From Limnobacter sp. CACIAM 66H1 (lineage in GTDB: Bacteria; Pseudomonadota; Gammaproteobacteria; Burkholderiales; Burkholderiaceae_B), in contig NZ_LUJK01000006.1 of the NCBI RefSeq assembly GCF_001601825.1, positions 31,270-95,269 on the forward strand: a DNA stretch of 64,000 bases, in the 5' to 3' direction. Position 1 is the first letter of the stretch, and every line of letters begins with the position of its first letter. The notes beneath the pieces are model-generated. The model was not told the DNA's origin and did not search any database. It saw only the letters and a program-made list of their open reading frames with translations. Below are positions 56,287 through 64,000 of the stretch, one piece after another. A program made the translations under genes and the position numbers.

Positions 56287-58125
56287 TTAAAGCTTGCCTT
56301 CAATCAACTCACGGAGTTCAAGAACCAACACCAGCAAACCTTCGCCCGACAAGGTAGCGCCAGCCACGCCTTTGGGCTTGACGCCATCCAGCGGCTTGAT
56401 CATCACTTCATCCTGACCCACCAGCGAATCAACCGCCAAAATACAGGCCTTGTTGCCGCTGATTGTGAGTACACCCACCTTCGGAGTCGGCGCACTTTCA
56501 CGGCCAATCAAGGTGGCCAGATCAAGCAATGGAATCACCTCACCGCGCACTACCATGGTGGGCTTGCCACCCACATACTGCACCTTGTCTTCTTCGATCG
56601 GAATGATTTCCCGAACACAGGACAAAGGCAGGGAATAAATTTGCTCTTCAAGCTTCAACATCAGCACTGGCAAAATCGCCAGGGTCAGAGGCAACAGAAT
56701 CGTGATGGTAGAACCATGACCTGGCTCGGATTGAATTTCAATTCGACCATTCAAACGCTGAATATTGGTTTTCACCACATCCATGCCCACACCACGGCCC
56801 GAAATATCCGAAATTTGGTCTTTGGTTGAAAAACCGGGCAGGAAGATCAGCTGCAGGCTTTCCTGCACGCTCAACTGCCCTGCCTCTTCGGCAGAAATCA
56901 AACCTTTTTCAACAGCTTTCTCACGAATGATTTCAGGGCGCATGCCACGGCCATCATCCTGAATTTCAATCACGATGTGGTCACCAGTCTGGCGTGCAGA
57001 CAAATTCACAATACCTTTGGGATTCTTGCCACAGGCTGTGCGATCGGTAATCGTTTCGATACCGTGGTCAACCGCGTTGCGCACCAGGTGGATCAAGGGG
57101 TCATTCAGTTCTTCGAGAATGGATTTGTCCACCTCGGTTTCTGCACCCTCAATCACCAGCTCAACATCTTTGCCCAACTGGCGTGACACATCACGGGCCA
57201 GACGGCTGTACTTCTGGAATACACGTCCGACTGGCTGCATGCGCGCCTTCATCACGGCCGACTGCAAGTCAGAGACCAACATGTCAAGCTGGCCCACCAC
57301 AGTGTCGAGCGATTTGATCAATTCTTCATTGCTGGCACCTGATGCAAAAGCCTGGAAAAGGCAGTTCAGGCGGTTCTTGGTCAAACCGATTTCACCGCTC
57401 AGGTTCAGGATCTGATCAAAACGCGCGGTGTCCACGCGAATGGTATTTTCCTTCTGTGCAGCAGCTGCAGGTTGCGCTGCTTTGGCTTTGGGTGGTGGCG
57501 CTTTGGGGCGAACTGCTGCGGCTGCCTGTTTAGAGATGGCTTCAGTGGCCATGTCCGTGCTCAACGCGGCCTGTTCAAGTTCTCGTGGTGGTACACCCAC
57601 CACGGCTTCGTACAAACCAGCCCAATCCAGATCATCCTCTGAAATTTGTGCAAGGTCATTCAATGTTTTGGATTGGCTTGGCGCTGGGGCCTCTGCCGCG
57701 GCTTGAACAACAGGCGCTGCGGCGGTTGCCACAGTGCGTCCTTCAATCGCCGCGTCGAGTGCTTCCAGCAATTCCGTAGGTGCGGCACCCGGCTGATGAC
57801 CATTGCGCATTTCACCAAACATGCGATGCACTTCCCCGGTTGCAGCCATGATGGAGTCCATCATTTCAGCATCCAGAACCAGCTTCTTGGAGCGCAACAA
57901 GTCGAACAGGTTTTCTGTTTTGTGGCATAACTCCACCAGGTGTGTGGCTTCCAGAAAACCGGCTCCACCCTTAATGGTATGGAAACCCCGGAAAACAGTG
58001 GCCAACAAATCGGCATCTTCCGGACTTTGCTCCAGTTCGACCAGCTTGCTGTCTACGTCCTCCAACAAGTCGCCTGCCTCGGTCAAGAAGTCCTGTAGCA
58101 GTTCGACATCACTGAATGCGCTCAT
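56287..58125 (-). CDS. cheA: Chemotaxis histidine kinase CheA
   Basis: Central chemotaxis kinase, 612 residues. P1 domain with phosphoacceptor His49 in FRGFHTIKGGAGF; an Ala/Pro-rich linker in place of a clear CheY-binding P2 domain (about 125-220); a dimerisation domain (TIRVDTARFDQILNLSGEIG); and a HATPase domain (HLVRNAVDHGIE, DDGRGM, ISGRGVGMDVVKTNI). The CheW-like regulatory domain ends KPKGVAGATLSGEGLLVLVL. Last of cheV-cheY-cheZ-cheA, 38 bp after cheZ. Confidence 0.97.
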   Translation of the reverse strand: MSAFSDVELLQDFLTEAGDLLEDVDSKLVELEQSPEDADLLATVFRGFHTIKGGAGFLEATHLVELCHKTENLFDLLRSKKLVLDAEMMDSIMAATGEVHRMFGEMRNGHQPGAAPTELLEALDAAIEGRTVATAAAPVVQAAAEAPAPSQSKTLNDLAQISEDDLDWAGLYEAVVGVPPRELEQAALSTDMATEAISKQAAAAVRPKAPPPKAKAAQPAAAAQKENTIRVDTARFDQILNLSGEIGLTKNRLNCLFQAFASGASNEELIKSLDTVVGQLDMLVSDLQSAVMKARMQPVGRVFQKYSRLARDVSRQLGKDVELVIEGAETEVDKSILEELNDPLIHLVRNAVDHGIETITDRTACGKNPKGIVNLSARQTGDHIVIEIQDDGRGMRPEIIREKAVEKGLISAEEAGQLSVQESLQLIFLPGFSTKDQISDISGRGVGMDVVKTNIQRLNGRIEIQSEPGHGSTITILLPLTLAILPVLMLKLEEQIYSLPLSCVREIIPIEEDKVQYVGGKPTMVVRGEVIPLLDLATLIGRESAPTPKVGVLTISGNKACILAVDSLVGQDEVMIKPLDGVKPKGVAGATLSGEGLLVLVLELRELIEGKL

Positions 58126-58163
58126 TTGTATTCTCCCACGTCAGCCCGGTTGTGTTGGTGTTG

Positions 58164-58937
58164 TTAGAAGCCGAGGCTTTCCAGCAGGTCATCGACCTGG
58201 CTTTGATTGCTGCACACATCGGTACGACCTTCTGCATTGATGGCCGGACCGTTGAGGAATGTTTCTTCAACCTGCCTGCGTTGATCTGGCGGCGTGGTGT
58301 CAAGCAACAGTTGAACCAGTTGCTCTTCAAGACCCTGCGCCATATTGCCGATGCGGTTGACCACCTGACCTGTGAGGTCATGGAAGTCTTGCGCCATCAT
58401 GATATCGGTGAGGTGTCCCCCCAGTTGCCCGCTGCACTGGCTGATTTCTTTCATGAATTCGCGATTTTCACGGGCATGAGACTTAAACTCTTCAAGACTC
58501 ATTTCATTGTTGTAGAGGCGATCCCATTGCCTGTCGAGCTCGGCGGCACGTGCTGAAACATCGTCATTCAGTTTTTGCGAGGCCTCCACTGCTGCCAGCA
58601 CTTTCTCTGCCGCTTTACCAGTCAGGTCTGCGATGTAGTTCAGGCGGGCGCGTGCATCGGGCAACGCATTCACTGCATGCTCAACGCTTTTGTCGTAACC
58701 CAGTTCACGCAAGGCATCGTGCAGTTTGCGAGTGAGGGAACCCACGCGACGAAACACATCATGCGGATCTTCATCGGTCGGGTTGGAATTCACTGTTGCT
58801 TGAGCAGCGGGTGCGGAAGAAGACGGTGCCTGTGGGGCGGCAGCAGGTGCATCATCCCAAACACGTTGTTGCGCAATTTCATCAAACAACGCTTCCAAAT
58901 CGTCGTTGTCACCACTTTTCAGATTATCAGGGCTCAT
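58164..58937 (-). CDS. cheZ: CheY-P phosphatase CheZ
   Basis: Removes phosphate from CheY, 257 residues. The catalytic region DIMMAQDFHDLTGQVVNRI (with the key Gln and Asp) is near residue 180. The C-terminal peptide VDDLLESLGF is the CheY-binding tail. The first 60 residues are a low-complexity Ala/Pro/Ser stretch. 33 bp after cheY. Confidence 0.96.
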   Translation of the reverse strand: MSPDNLKSGDNDDLEALFDEIAQQRVWDDAPAAAPQAPSSSAPAAQATVNSNPTDEDPHDVFRRVGSLTRKLHDALRELGYDKSVEHAVNALPDARARLNYIADLTGKAAEKVLAAVEASQKLNDDVSARAAELDRQWDRLYNNEMSLEEFKSHARENREFMKEISQCSGQLGGHLTDIMMAQDFHDLTGQVVNRIGNMAQGLEEQLVQLLLDTTPPDQRRQVEETFLNGPAINAEGRTDVCSNQSQVDDLLESLGF

Positions 58938-58970
58938 CGTTGCGACCTCTCCATTTCTGATTCTTTGTAA

Positions 58971-59360
58971 TTAGACAGACATCTTCGCGACGATCTTGCC
59001 CAGTTTTTCTTCAAGGGTTGCCTTGGTAAAAGGCTTGACGATGTAACCATTTGCGCCCATTTGGGCTGCGGTTACGATGTCCTCTTTCTTGGCTTCAGCA
59101 GTGACCAGCAACACGGGCAAATGCTTGAGTTCAGCATCCGCGCGAATGTTCTGAAGCAACTCAAAGCCGTTCATGTTGGGCATGTTCAAGTCGCTCACGA
59201 CGAAATTGAAGTTACCGGCCTTCAGTTTGGCCAAAGCCACTGCACCGTCTTCTGCCTCATCGGCGTTGTTGTAGCCAATTTCCTTCAACAGGTTGCGAAC
59301 AATTCGACGCATGGTCGAGAAGTCGTCAACAATCAGGATTTTTAAATCTTCGGGGTTCAT
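58971..59360 (-). CDS. cheY: Chemotaxis response regulator CheY
   Basis: Single-domain regulator of 129 residues that binds the flagellar switch when phosphorylated. [16 protein letters not shown], Asp57 in [16 protein letters not shown], and the switch residues in [12 protein letters not shown] and [11 protein letters not shown] match classical CheY. It follows cheV by 9 bp. Confidence 0.98.
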   Translation of the reverse strand: MNPEDLKILIVDDFSTMRRIVRNLLKEIGYNNADEAEDGAVALAKLKAGNFNFVVSDLNMPNMNGFELLQNIRADAELKHLPVLLVTAEAKKEDIVTAAQMGANGYIVKPFTKATLEEKLGKIVAKMSV

Positions 59361-59369
59361 GCTTGCTCC

Positions 59370-60302
59370 TTACGCTGGGTGAAGCATTGAGGTAACCATC
59401 TGCGCCAACTCTTCGGGATGAAACTTGCCCACATAGGCATCCACACCAACTTGCTGACCCAACTTCTTGTTTGCCACAGACGACAGTGACGAGTGCATCA
59501 CGACAGGAATGCCCTTGAAACGAGCATCCTCCTTGATGTGACGTGTCAACACATAGCCGTCCATTTCAGGCATTTCGGCATCCACCAGGATGAGAGAAAC
59601 CACATCCCGAATATCTTTGTTTTCCTGCTCGGCGCGACTGGCAATGTTGCGCAGTTTTTCCCAGGCCTCGCGTCCGTTAATCGCGCTTTGATAAGGCAGG
59701 TGAAGTTTCTCGAGCACTTCAGTAATTTTCTTGCGAGCCATGTTCGAATCGTCTGCAAAGAACACGGGGTATGGATGATCGGGGCGCATACTGTCCATGT
59801 TCGGTACATCGCCTTCACCAATCACTTCTCCCAGAATTTGCTCCACATCCAGAATGGACACCAGCTTTCCGTCGGGCAGTTCTGTCAGGGCGGTGATCAT
59901 TGCGCTTTGGGACTGGCCAATGCTTTGAGGCGATTTCACCTGCTCCCAGTCCACACGTACAATCCGGTCCACGTCCTGCACCAGAAAGGCCTGCGTGTGT
60001 GAAGAGAACTCGGTGATGATCAACTTGGTACGTGCTTCGCCGTTGCCCATGCGCAGACATTGCGCCAGATCAATCACTGGGAGAATGCTGCCCCGCAGTG
60101 AAATGATGCCCTCCACGCCAGCCGGCATGTTGGGGGTTCGCGTGATGGGCAAGGTTTCGCACACTTCGCGGACCTTGAACACGTTGATACCGAATACCTC
60201 GGTAGAGCCCAACGAGAACAGCAATAACTCCATTTTGTTGGAGCCTGCAAGCCTTGCCTTCTCGTCAATCATGTTCATCAAGCGATAATCGTTTTGCATC
60301 AT
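59370..60302 (-). CDS. cheV: Chemotaxis coupling protein CheV
   Basis: CheW-like coupling domain fused to a receiver domain, 310 residues. The CheW part (LLLFSLGSTEVFGINVFKVR, then GVEGIISLRGSILPVIDLAQ) is followed by a receiver with FFADDSNMARKKI and the phosphoacceptor Asp in LILVDAEMPEMDG. Two adjacent ATGs (60302 and 60299) follow AGGAG; the longer frame to 60374 overlaps motB and is unlikely. No cheW gene is present in the window, so CheV may carry the CheA-receptor coupling here. Confidence 0.95.
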   Translation of the reverse strand: MMQNDYRLMNMIDEKARLAGSNKMELLLFSLGSTEVFGINVFKVREVCETLPITRTPNMPAGVEGIISLRGSILPVIDLAQCLRMGNGEARTKLIITEFSSHTQAFLVQDVDRIVRVDWEQVKSPQSIGQSQSAMITALTELPDGKLVSILDVEQILGEVIGEGDVPNMDSMRPDHPYPVFFADDSNMARKKITEVLEKLHLPYQSAINGREAWEKLRNIASRAEQENKDIRDVVSLILVDAEMPEMDGYVLTRHIKEDARFKGIPVVMHSSLSSVANKKLGQQVGVDAYVGKFHPEELAQMVTSMLHPA

Positions 60303-60330
60303 GTTGCTCCTGACAAATAGTCTGTTTCTT

Positions 60331-61299
60331 TCAATTCGTACTTGGTCCGTTTTTTGGAAACGGCAAGCCTTCAACTTTGGGTACGGGCGGCAACTCGATC
60401 AAGCCAGGGTCTTGCCCTTCATCCAGATTGGCCAGCGCCCGTACTGCTTCTTCTGCGCGTTTGTTCATCACCACAATCGCGATTCGTCGATTCACCGCGG
60501 CGTAGGGGTCTTTTTCATCCAGCGACACCGAGGAAGCCAAACCCACCACACGCAACATTTTGCTATCCGGCATGCCTGCCAGGGTCATTTCACGGCGACT
60601 GGCATTGGCGCGGTCTGCCGACAATTCCCAGTTGCTGTATCCCTTGTTGCCCGCCGCATACGGCGTGGCATCGGTGTGGCCTGACAACGTCAACTTGTTG
60701 GGTACCTGGTTCAGCAACTTGGTCAAATTTCTCAAAATGTCCTTCATGTAATCTTTCAACACCGCGCTGCCTGAATCAAACATGGGGCGATTTCGCTCAT
60801 CCACAATTTGAATTCGTAAACCCTCAGGCGTAATGTCGAGCATGATTTGATTTTTAAACTGTTTCATCAAATCTGATGCGTCGATTAGGCCCTCTATTTC
60901 CCCCTTTAATTCCAGCAAGCGCTTTGACTCTGCGCGCTCGAGCGCTTCTGCAGTCGCGTCGGAAGTACTGCTGTTGGTGGCCTTGTCGGTACTTCCACTT
61001 TTGATTTGCCCCACGGAGCGCGACAAATCAGTACCCCCCGCATCTATTACACTCGTGGCGGTGCCAGAACCGGGACCCCCAACCAGTGCCACCTTCAAAG
61101 GTGAGTTGAAATAATCAGAGATGCCTTTCAGGTCACCTTCGGAAGTGGAGCCCAGCAACCACATCAACAGGAAAAAAGCCATCATGGCAGTCACAAAGTC
61201 GGCATACGCAATTTTCCAGGCGCCGCCGTGGTGACCATGACCACCTTTCTTGATCTTCTTGACTACGATGATTGGACGTTCTTCGTCGGACTTCGCCAT
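60331..61299 (-). CDS. motB: Flagellar motor stator protein MotB
   Basis: Peptidoglycan-anchored stator, 322 residues. The single membrane helix holds the proton-carrying Asp34 in KIAYADFVTAMMAFFLLMWL. The OmpA-like domain includes LTLSGHTDATPY and NWELSADRANASRREM. The Asp with surrounding AYADFVTAMMAFF is the H+-type pattern. 5 bp after motA. Confidence 0.97.
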   Translation of the reverse strand: MAKSDEERPIIVVKKIKKGGHGHHGGAWKIAYADFVTAMMAFFLLMWLLGSTSEGDLKGISDYFNSPLKVALVGGPGSGTATSVIDAGGTDLSRSVGQIKSGSTDKATNSSTSDATAEALERAESKRLLELKGEIEGLIDASDLMKQFKNQIMLDITPEGLRIQIVDERNRPMFDSGSAVLKDYMKDILRNLTKLLNQVPNKLTLSGHTDATPYAAGNKGYSNWELSADRANASRREMTLAGMPDSKMLRVVGLASSVSLDEKDPYAAVNRRIAIVVMNKRAEEAVRALANLDEGQDPGLIELPPVPKVEGLPFPKNGPSTN

Positions 61300-61304
61300 G
61301 ATGC

Positions 61305-62168
61305 TTATTTGCCCTTGGTGCTCTTCACGTGCTCTTCCAGCTCAATGAAAGTTGGACGCTCTGTGGAATAAAGAACCTTTCGGCCAAACTCGACAGCCAG
61401 TGCAGGCGAATAACCATTCAGGCTTGCCAGCAAGGTGGTCTTCACGCACTCGAATGGCTTGGATGATTCGGCAATTTTGTGGTTGATGATGCTGGCCAGA
61501 GGACCGACGAAACCGTAGGCCAGCAAAATGCCCAGAAATGTACCCACCAGGGCGGCTGCAATCATCACGCCCAGTTCAGCGTTACTGACCTGTCCCACTG
61601 AGCCCATGACGTGCACCACACCCATTACCGCAGCCACGATACCGAATGCCGGCAAACCGTCGGCCATTTGCTGAACTGCCGACTGGGGGGTGTGCGCTTC
61701 CTGATGATGCGTCTCGAGTTCGCCATCCATCAGATTCTCAATTTCCATGGGGTTGAGGTTTCCGCTCACCATCAAGCGCAGGTAATCGGTCAGGAATTCA
61801 ACAATGTGGTGATCGGCCAATACTTCGGGGTACTTCTGAAACAGGGGACTTTGTTCTGGCTCTTCGACATCACCTTCAATCGACATCAAACCCTCTTTGC
61901 GAACCTTGGTCAGGATTTCATACATCAAGGCCATCAGGGACATGTAAAAGGCCTTGGTGATTGCGCTGGGTTTGAATGCGCCACCCAGGGCCTTGCCGGT
62001 GGCCTTCAAAATACTCGGTGTGTTGCTCACCACAAACGCACCCAGAGCACCGCCGCCAATAATCAAAATTTCAACTGGCTGCCACAACGTTACCAAGTGC
62101 CCCCCCATGAAGGCGAAACCGCCCAGCACGGAGAAAATCACGATCACGAATCCGATTGCTACTAACAT
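61305..62168 (-). CDS. motA: Flagellar motor stator protein MotA
   Basis: Stator subunit of 287 residues with four membrane helices. MLVAIGFVIVIFSVLGGFAF is the first helix; the cytoplasmic loop contains HHQEAHTPQSAVQQMADGLP and FGIVAAVMGVVHVMG follows. The ATG at 62168 fits the family; a spurious open frame continues to 62357. A sigma-28 promoter lies 44 bp upstream. First gene of motA-motB-cheV-cheY-cheZ-cheA. Confidence 0.97.
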   Translation of the reverse strand: MLVAIGFVIVIFSVLGGFAFMGGHLVTLWQPVEILIIGGGALGAFVVSNTPSILKATGKALGGAFKPSAITKAFYMSLMALMYEILTKVRKEGLMSIEGDVEEPEQSPLFQKYPEVLADHHIVEFLTDYLRLMVSGNLNPMEIENLMDGELETHHQEAHTPQSAVQQMADGLPAFGIVAAVMGVVHVMGSVGQVSNAELGVMIAAALVGTFLGILLAYGFVGPLASIINHKIAESSKPFECVKTTLLASLNGYSPALAVEFGRKVLYSTERPTFIELEEHVKSTKGK

Positions 62169-62211
62169 GGGTTGAAGTTCTCTGTCGATGAATGGTTTTT
62201 CTGTATAGGTA

Positions 62212-62238
62212 TTGTCGGCAGAATTTGTAAAATCTTTT
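62212..62238 (-). promoter_or_regulatory. Sigma-28 (FliA) promoter of the mot-che operon
   Basis: On the minus strand AAAAGATT (62238-62231), 11 bases, then GCCGACAA (62219-62212). These match TAAAGTTT and GCCGATAA at six and seven of eight positions. The -10 is 43 bp before the motA start. Spacing is exactly the sigma-28 optimum. Confidence 0.8.
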
Positions 62239-62325
62239 GTCCGAATAAAGTGGCTTTTCTGGGTGATTTCAAGGCATGGCCAGGATTTCACAATCCTTGG
62301 TGATAGCCATTTTTGAGGGGGGTTC

Positions 62326-62359
62326 AATAAAAATGACCAGCAACATTGGCTGGTCATTT
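62326..62359 (-). terminator. Terminator between flhC and motA
   Basis: AAATGACCAGC (62331-62341) pairs perfectly with GCTGGTCATTT (62349-62359) around a 7-base loop; on the minus strand a TTTTTATT run follows. It ends the flhDC transcript upstream of the motA promoter. The rest of the 314-bp gap (62169-62482) shows only the promoter above and a C/G-rich stretch at 62370-62450. Confidence 0.8.
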
Positions 62360-62482
62360 GAGAGATGAGAAACCCCCACTGCAGACCCGGAAGAGACAGA
62401 GGGTGGGAGGATGCAACCGGACCTTTTGGTGCAGCGGGGGTAAACGGAAAGCCCTTCTCCCTGGGCTTTGCAAACTGAATAC

Positions 62483-63001
62483 TTAAGCTTCGACGCTGGC
62501 TTCTTCGTTGAAGAAACGATCAGCTGCCGACTGCCGGGTTTTTCCGGCACGGGAAGGCATGTGGCACAGGCCACAAACGTAATCGTTGACCAACTCATAG
62601 GTGTGCACAACAAAACGGCCTTCGCAGTCTTTGCACTCGGTAGTCGTCAACATCCCGGCATCAAAGAACTTGACCAAACGCCATGCGCGAGTCAGCGACA
62701 AAACCTCGGGCAAACCCAACTGGGTAATTTGCTCCAGGTACATTCGGTAAGCCTTGATGATTGCCTCAATGTCTTCAATGTCAGTGCTTTTGATCAGCGT
62801 TTGATAGATGTTGATAAACAGAGAGGAATGAATATTGGGCTGCCAGGTCATGAACCAGTCGGTTGAAAATGGCAGCATGCCTTTGGGAGGCGACTTGTGT
62901 TTGAGTTCTTTGTACAACTTCAACAAACGTTCGCGAGACAACTGTGTTTCGGACTCGAGAACTTGCAGGCGTGCATCCAGGCGAATCAGCTGTGTAGCCA
63001 A
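62483..63001 (-). CDS. flhC: Flagellar master regulator subunit FlhC, interrupted by an amber codon
   Basis: Subunit of the FlhD-FlhC activator. From the TTG at 63001 the frame gives 172 residues: LATQLIRLDARLQVLESETQ, then LYKELKHKSPPKGMLPFSTD, YRMYLEQITQLGLPEVLSLT and the zinc-binding cysteines CKDCEG and CGLCHM. The normal N-terminus lies just upstream in the same frame: ATG at 63046 encodes MAKVKSIIDEAAQI, then TAG, then TTG. E. coli FlhC reads IQLAMELI here, so TAG replaces a conserved Gln. Full-length protein would need suppression; otherwise translation must restart at the TTG, or the gene is damaged. The TTG has no clear ribosome site of its own. 77 bp after flhD. Confidence 0.85.
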   Translation of the reverse strand: MATQLIRLDARLQVLESETQLSRERLLKLYKELKHKSPPKGMLPFSTDWFMTWQPNIHSSLFINIYQTLIKSTDIEDIEAIIKAYRMYLEQITQLGLPEVLSLTRAWRLVKFFDAGMLTTTECKDCEGRFVVHTYELVNDYVCGLCHMPSRAGKTRQSAADRFFNEEASVEA

Positions 63002-63046
63002 CTAGATTTGTGCTGCTTCGTCGATGATTGATTTAACTTTTGCCAT
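63002..63046 (-). other. Upstream N-terminal codons of flhC ending in in-frame TAG
   Basis: Fifteen codons, ATG at 63046-63044 to TAG at 63004-63002, encode MAKVKSIIDEAAQI and stop. They align with the first 14 residues of FlhC proteins (E. coli MSEKSIVQEARDIQ). One C-to-T change (CAG to TAG) would explain the stop. AGGGG lies about 10 bases before the ATG. Confidence 0.85.
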
Positions 63047-63123
63047 GATTTTTTTGACCCCTGTCTGATGTCAATGTTGGATGCCTGAGTTGTTGTTACA
63101 TCCTGAATAATTGCCGTGTGTAG

Positions 63124-63441
63124 TTAAGCTGCTGCGTTTACCGCTTTGCCAGACATGATGATTGCCGCATGCATGCCGGAAACACTGCGATCTTTGGTGT
63201 GACTGGTCAGCAAATTCCAAACCACTTCGTCGTCGAAACGGAAACGACACATCAACATGTTGCTCGACGCGATGCGAAGTACCTGGGCGGTGGTCAGTTG
63301 GTCGATCAATTCAGCCACTTCATCAGAAATGCCCAAACGGAATGTGGCTTCGGCGCGGTCTTCGCGAATCAGTTGCTGAGCCAGCAACAAGTAAGACAGG
63401 TTGGTTTCGCGAATTTCATCTAACAGACGGGTACTTTTCAT
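63124..63441 (-). CDS. flhD: Flagellar master regulator subunit FlhD
   Basis: FlhD subunit of the FlhD-FlhC complex, 105 residues from the ATG at 63441, which has GGAGG at good spacing; the frame is open to a TTG at 63456. LLDEIRETNLSYLLLAQQLI, REDRAEATFRLGISDEVAEL and FRFDDEVVWNLLTSH are family stretches. First gene of flhDC. Confidence 0.95.
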   Translation of the reverse strand: MKSTRLLDEIRETNLSYLLLAQQLIREDRAEATFRLGISDEVAELIDQLTTAQVLRIASSNMLMCRFRFDDEVVWNLLTSHTKDRSVSGMHAAIIMSGKAVNAAA

Positions 63442-63663
63442 TTGAACATCCTCCAATTCAATCTCTGTTGTACTGCATCCTCAATTTGCGCTGCTTTCTT
63501 GATTGCAGCGACACTTCCCTCATACGTATCTTCGGCTTGTCGCCCGATTACCTGAATCATCCAACTTCCATTCATTGAGTCACCGAGCAGGAAATCAACG
63601 TGTAGGGAACTGCCTTACATGGACACACTGTCGCTGAATAGGCTCAATGGAAGAATCACAGTT

Positions 63664-63679
63664 TGGGGGGATCCCCCCA
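63664..63679. promoter_or_regulatory. 16-bp perfect palindrome upstream of flhD
   Basis: TGGGGGGATCCCCCCA is a perfect palindrome 223 bp before the flhD start. A second C run (GACCCCCCAC, from 63688) could pair alternatively with the G run. It may be an operator, a cruciform or part of a leader hairpin; no function is established. Confidence 0.5.
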
Positions 63680-63878
63680 TTCGATTGACCCCCCACTTCG
63701 TGCTGCCCCTTGCGGCGGGGGCCCCAATTGTTAAGCGTCTACTGAAGATAACGGACACCTTTTAAGAAAACTTGAGGAGGGAGCGGCATTCTTTTTCAGG
63801 AAAAATCGCCTCATTACGACACTGATTCAGTGAACTTGAGGGTGCAACAACAATATTTTTTATTTGCGAATGAAAGCC

Positions 63879-63905
63879 TCAAGTTTCATTTCACGGCATC
63901 GATAA
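63879..63905 (+). promoter_or_regulatory. Sigma-28 (FliA) promoter of the flagellin gene
   Basis: TCAAGTTT (63879-63886), 11 bases, then ATCGATAA (63898-63905): six of eight matches in each half to TAAAGTTT-N11-GCCGATAA. The ATG is 68 bp after the -10, giving a leader of about 60 bases. Confidence 0.82.
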
Positions 63906-63973
63906 CAGGGCATAAGGCAGCGCACCAGATGACGCAGCCACCCTGAATCAACGAAATTGCTTGGAGAAATATC

Positions 63974-64000
63974 ATGCTAGGAATCAACACCAACGTAGCC
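63974..64000 (+). CDS. fliC: Flagellin, first nine codons (runs off the window)
   Basis: MLGINTNVA is the usual start of betaproteobacterial flagellins. GGAG precedes the ATG at good spacing and a sigma-28 promoter lies upstream. The rest of the gene is beyond the window, so the assignment rests on nine residues and context. Confidence 0.85.

Larger units (their letters stand above)
63442..63973. promoter_or_regulatory. Intergenic control region between flhD and flagellin
   Basis: This 532-bp gene-free stretch separates divergent flhD and fliC. It contains the GC palindrome at 63664-63679, a C/G-rich block to about 63725, and the sigma-28 promoter of fliC at 63879-63905. The flhD promoter and regulator sites must lie in its left part, but I cannot assign them. 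Confidence 0.6.

Overview
The window reads as chromosomal DNA of a betaproteobacterium of the order Burkholderiales. The protein families, the gmk-rpoZ...spoT-greB neighbourhood, the rph-rdgB-hemW / yicC arrangement and the FlhDC-controlled flagellar regulon all fit; a Limnobacter-like organism is my guess from memory and was not tested. I see no rRNA, tRNA, CRISPR array, transposase or integrase.

Layout. 1-4.5 kb: end of a hybrid histidine kinase, a CHASE3 chemoreceptor and a KefB/YbaL-type antiporter. 4.7-9.4 kb: isocitrate lyase (aceA), an unknown protein with CheD-like residue spacing, an RraA-family protein, an AraC-type regulator and a metal-dependent hydrolase family protein. 9.4-10.2 kb: a gene-free stretch packed with four kinds of short repeat. 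10.2-20.3 kb: housekeeping genes clpB, hemW, rdgB, rph, dinB, yicC, gmk and rpoZ, with a probable ADP-ribosyltransferase-fold protein between yicC and gmk. 20.4-25.8 kb: minCDE inserted between rpoZ and spoT, then greB. 25.8-32.7 kb: an EAL protein, cheR-cheD-cheB, and a sensor kinase/regulator pair. 33.3-44.7 kb: the flagellar rod, hook and ring operon flgBCDEFGHIJKL with divergent flgA-flgM-flgN. 44.7-53.9 kb: flhB, flhA, flhF, an FlhG-like protein, fliA and a kinase/regulator pair. 54-63.5 kb: HPt protein, chemoreceptor, cheA-cheZ-cheY-cheV, motB-motA and flhC-flhD. The first nine codons of flagellin end the window.

How the genes work together. FlhDC is the master activator of flagellar genes. 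FliA (sigma-28), held back by FlgM, drives late genes; sigma-28 promoter matches lie before flgM, motA and the flagellin gene. FlhA and FlhB belong to the export gate, FlhF and the FlhG-like protein act in flagellum placement, and the Che proteins control the motor.

Most interesting observations. (1) flhC carries an in-frame amber codon at codon 15, where E. coli FlhC has a conserved Gln, followed at once by TTG. (2) The protein in the flhG position keeps the FlhF-activating N-terminal motif but has lost the Walker A loop. (3) A family of about 550-680 bp structured intergenic elements occurs three times (24.6, 32.7 and 52.1 kb), with 43-bp direct repeats and, in two copies, 39-bp inverted repeats; one copy splits flhB from flhA. 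(4) A candidate ADP-ribosyltransferase retains an R-S-ExE pattern. (5) An unknown protein has the Thr/Cys/His spacing of the CheD deamidase.
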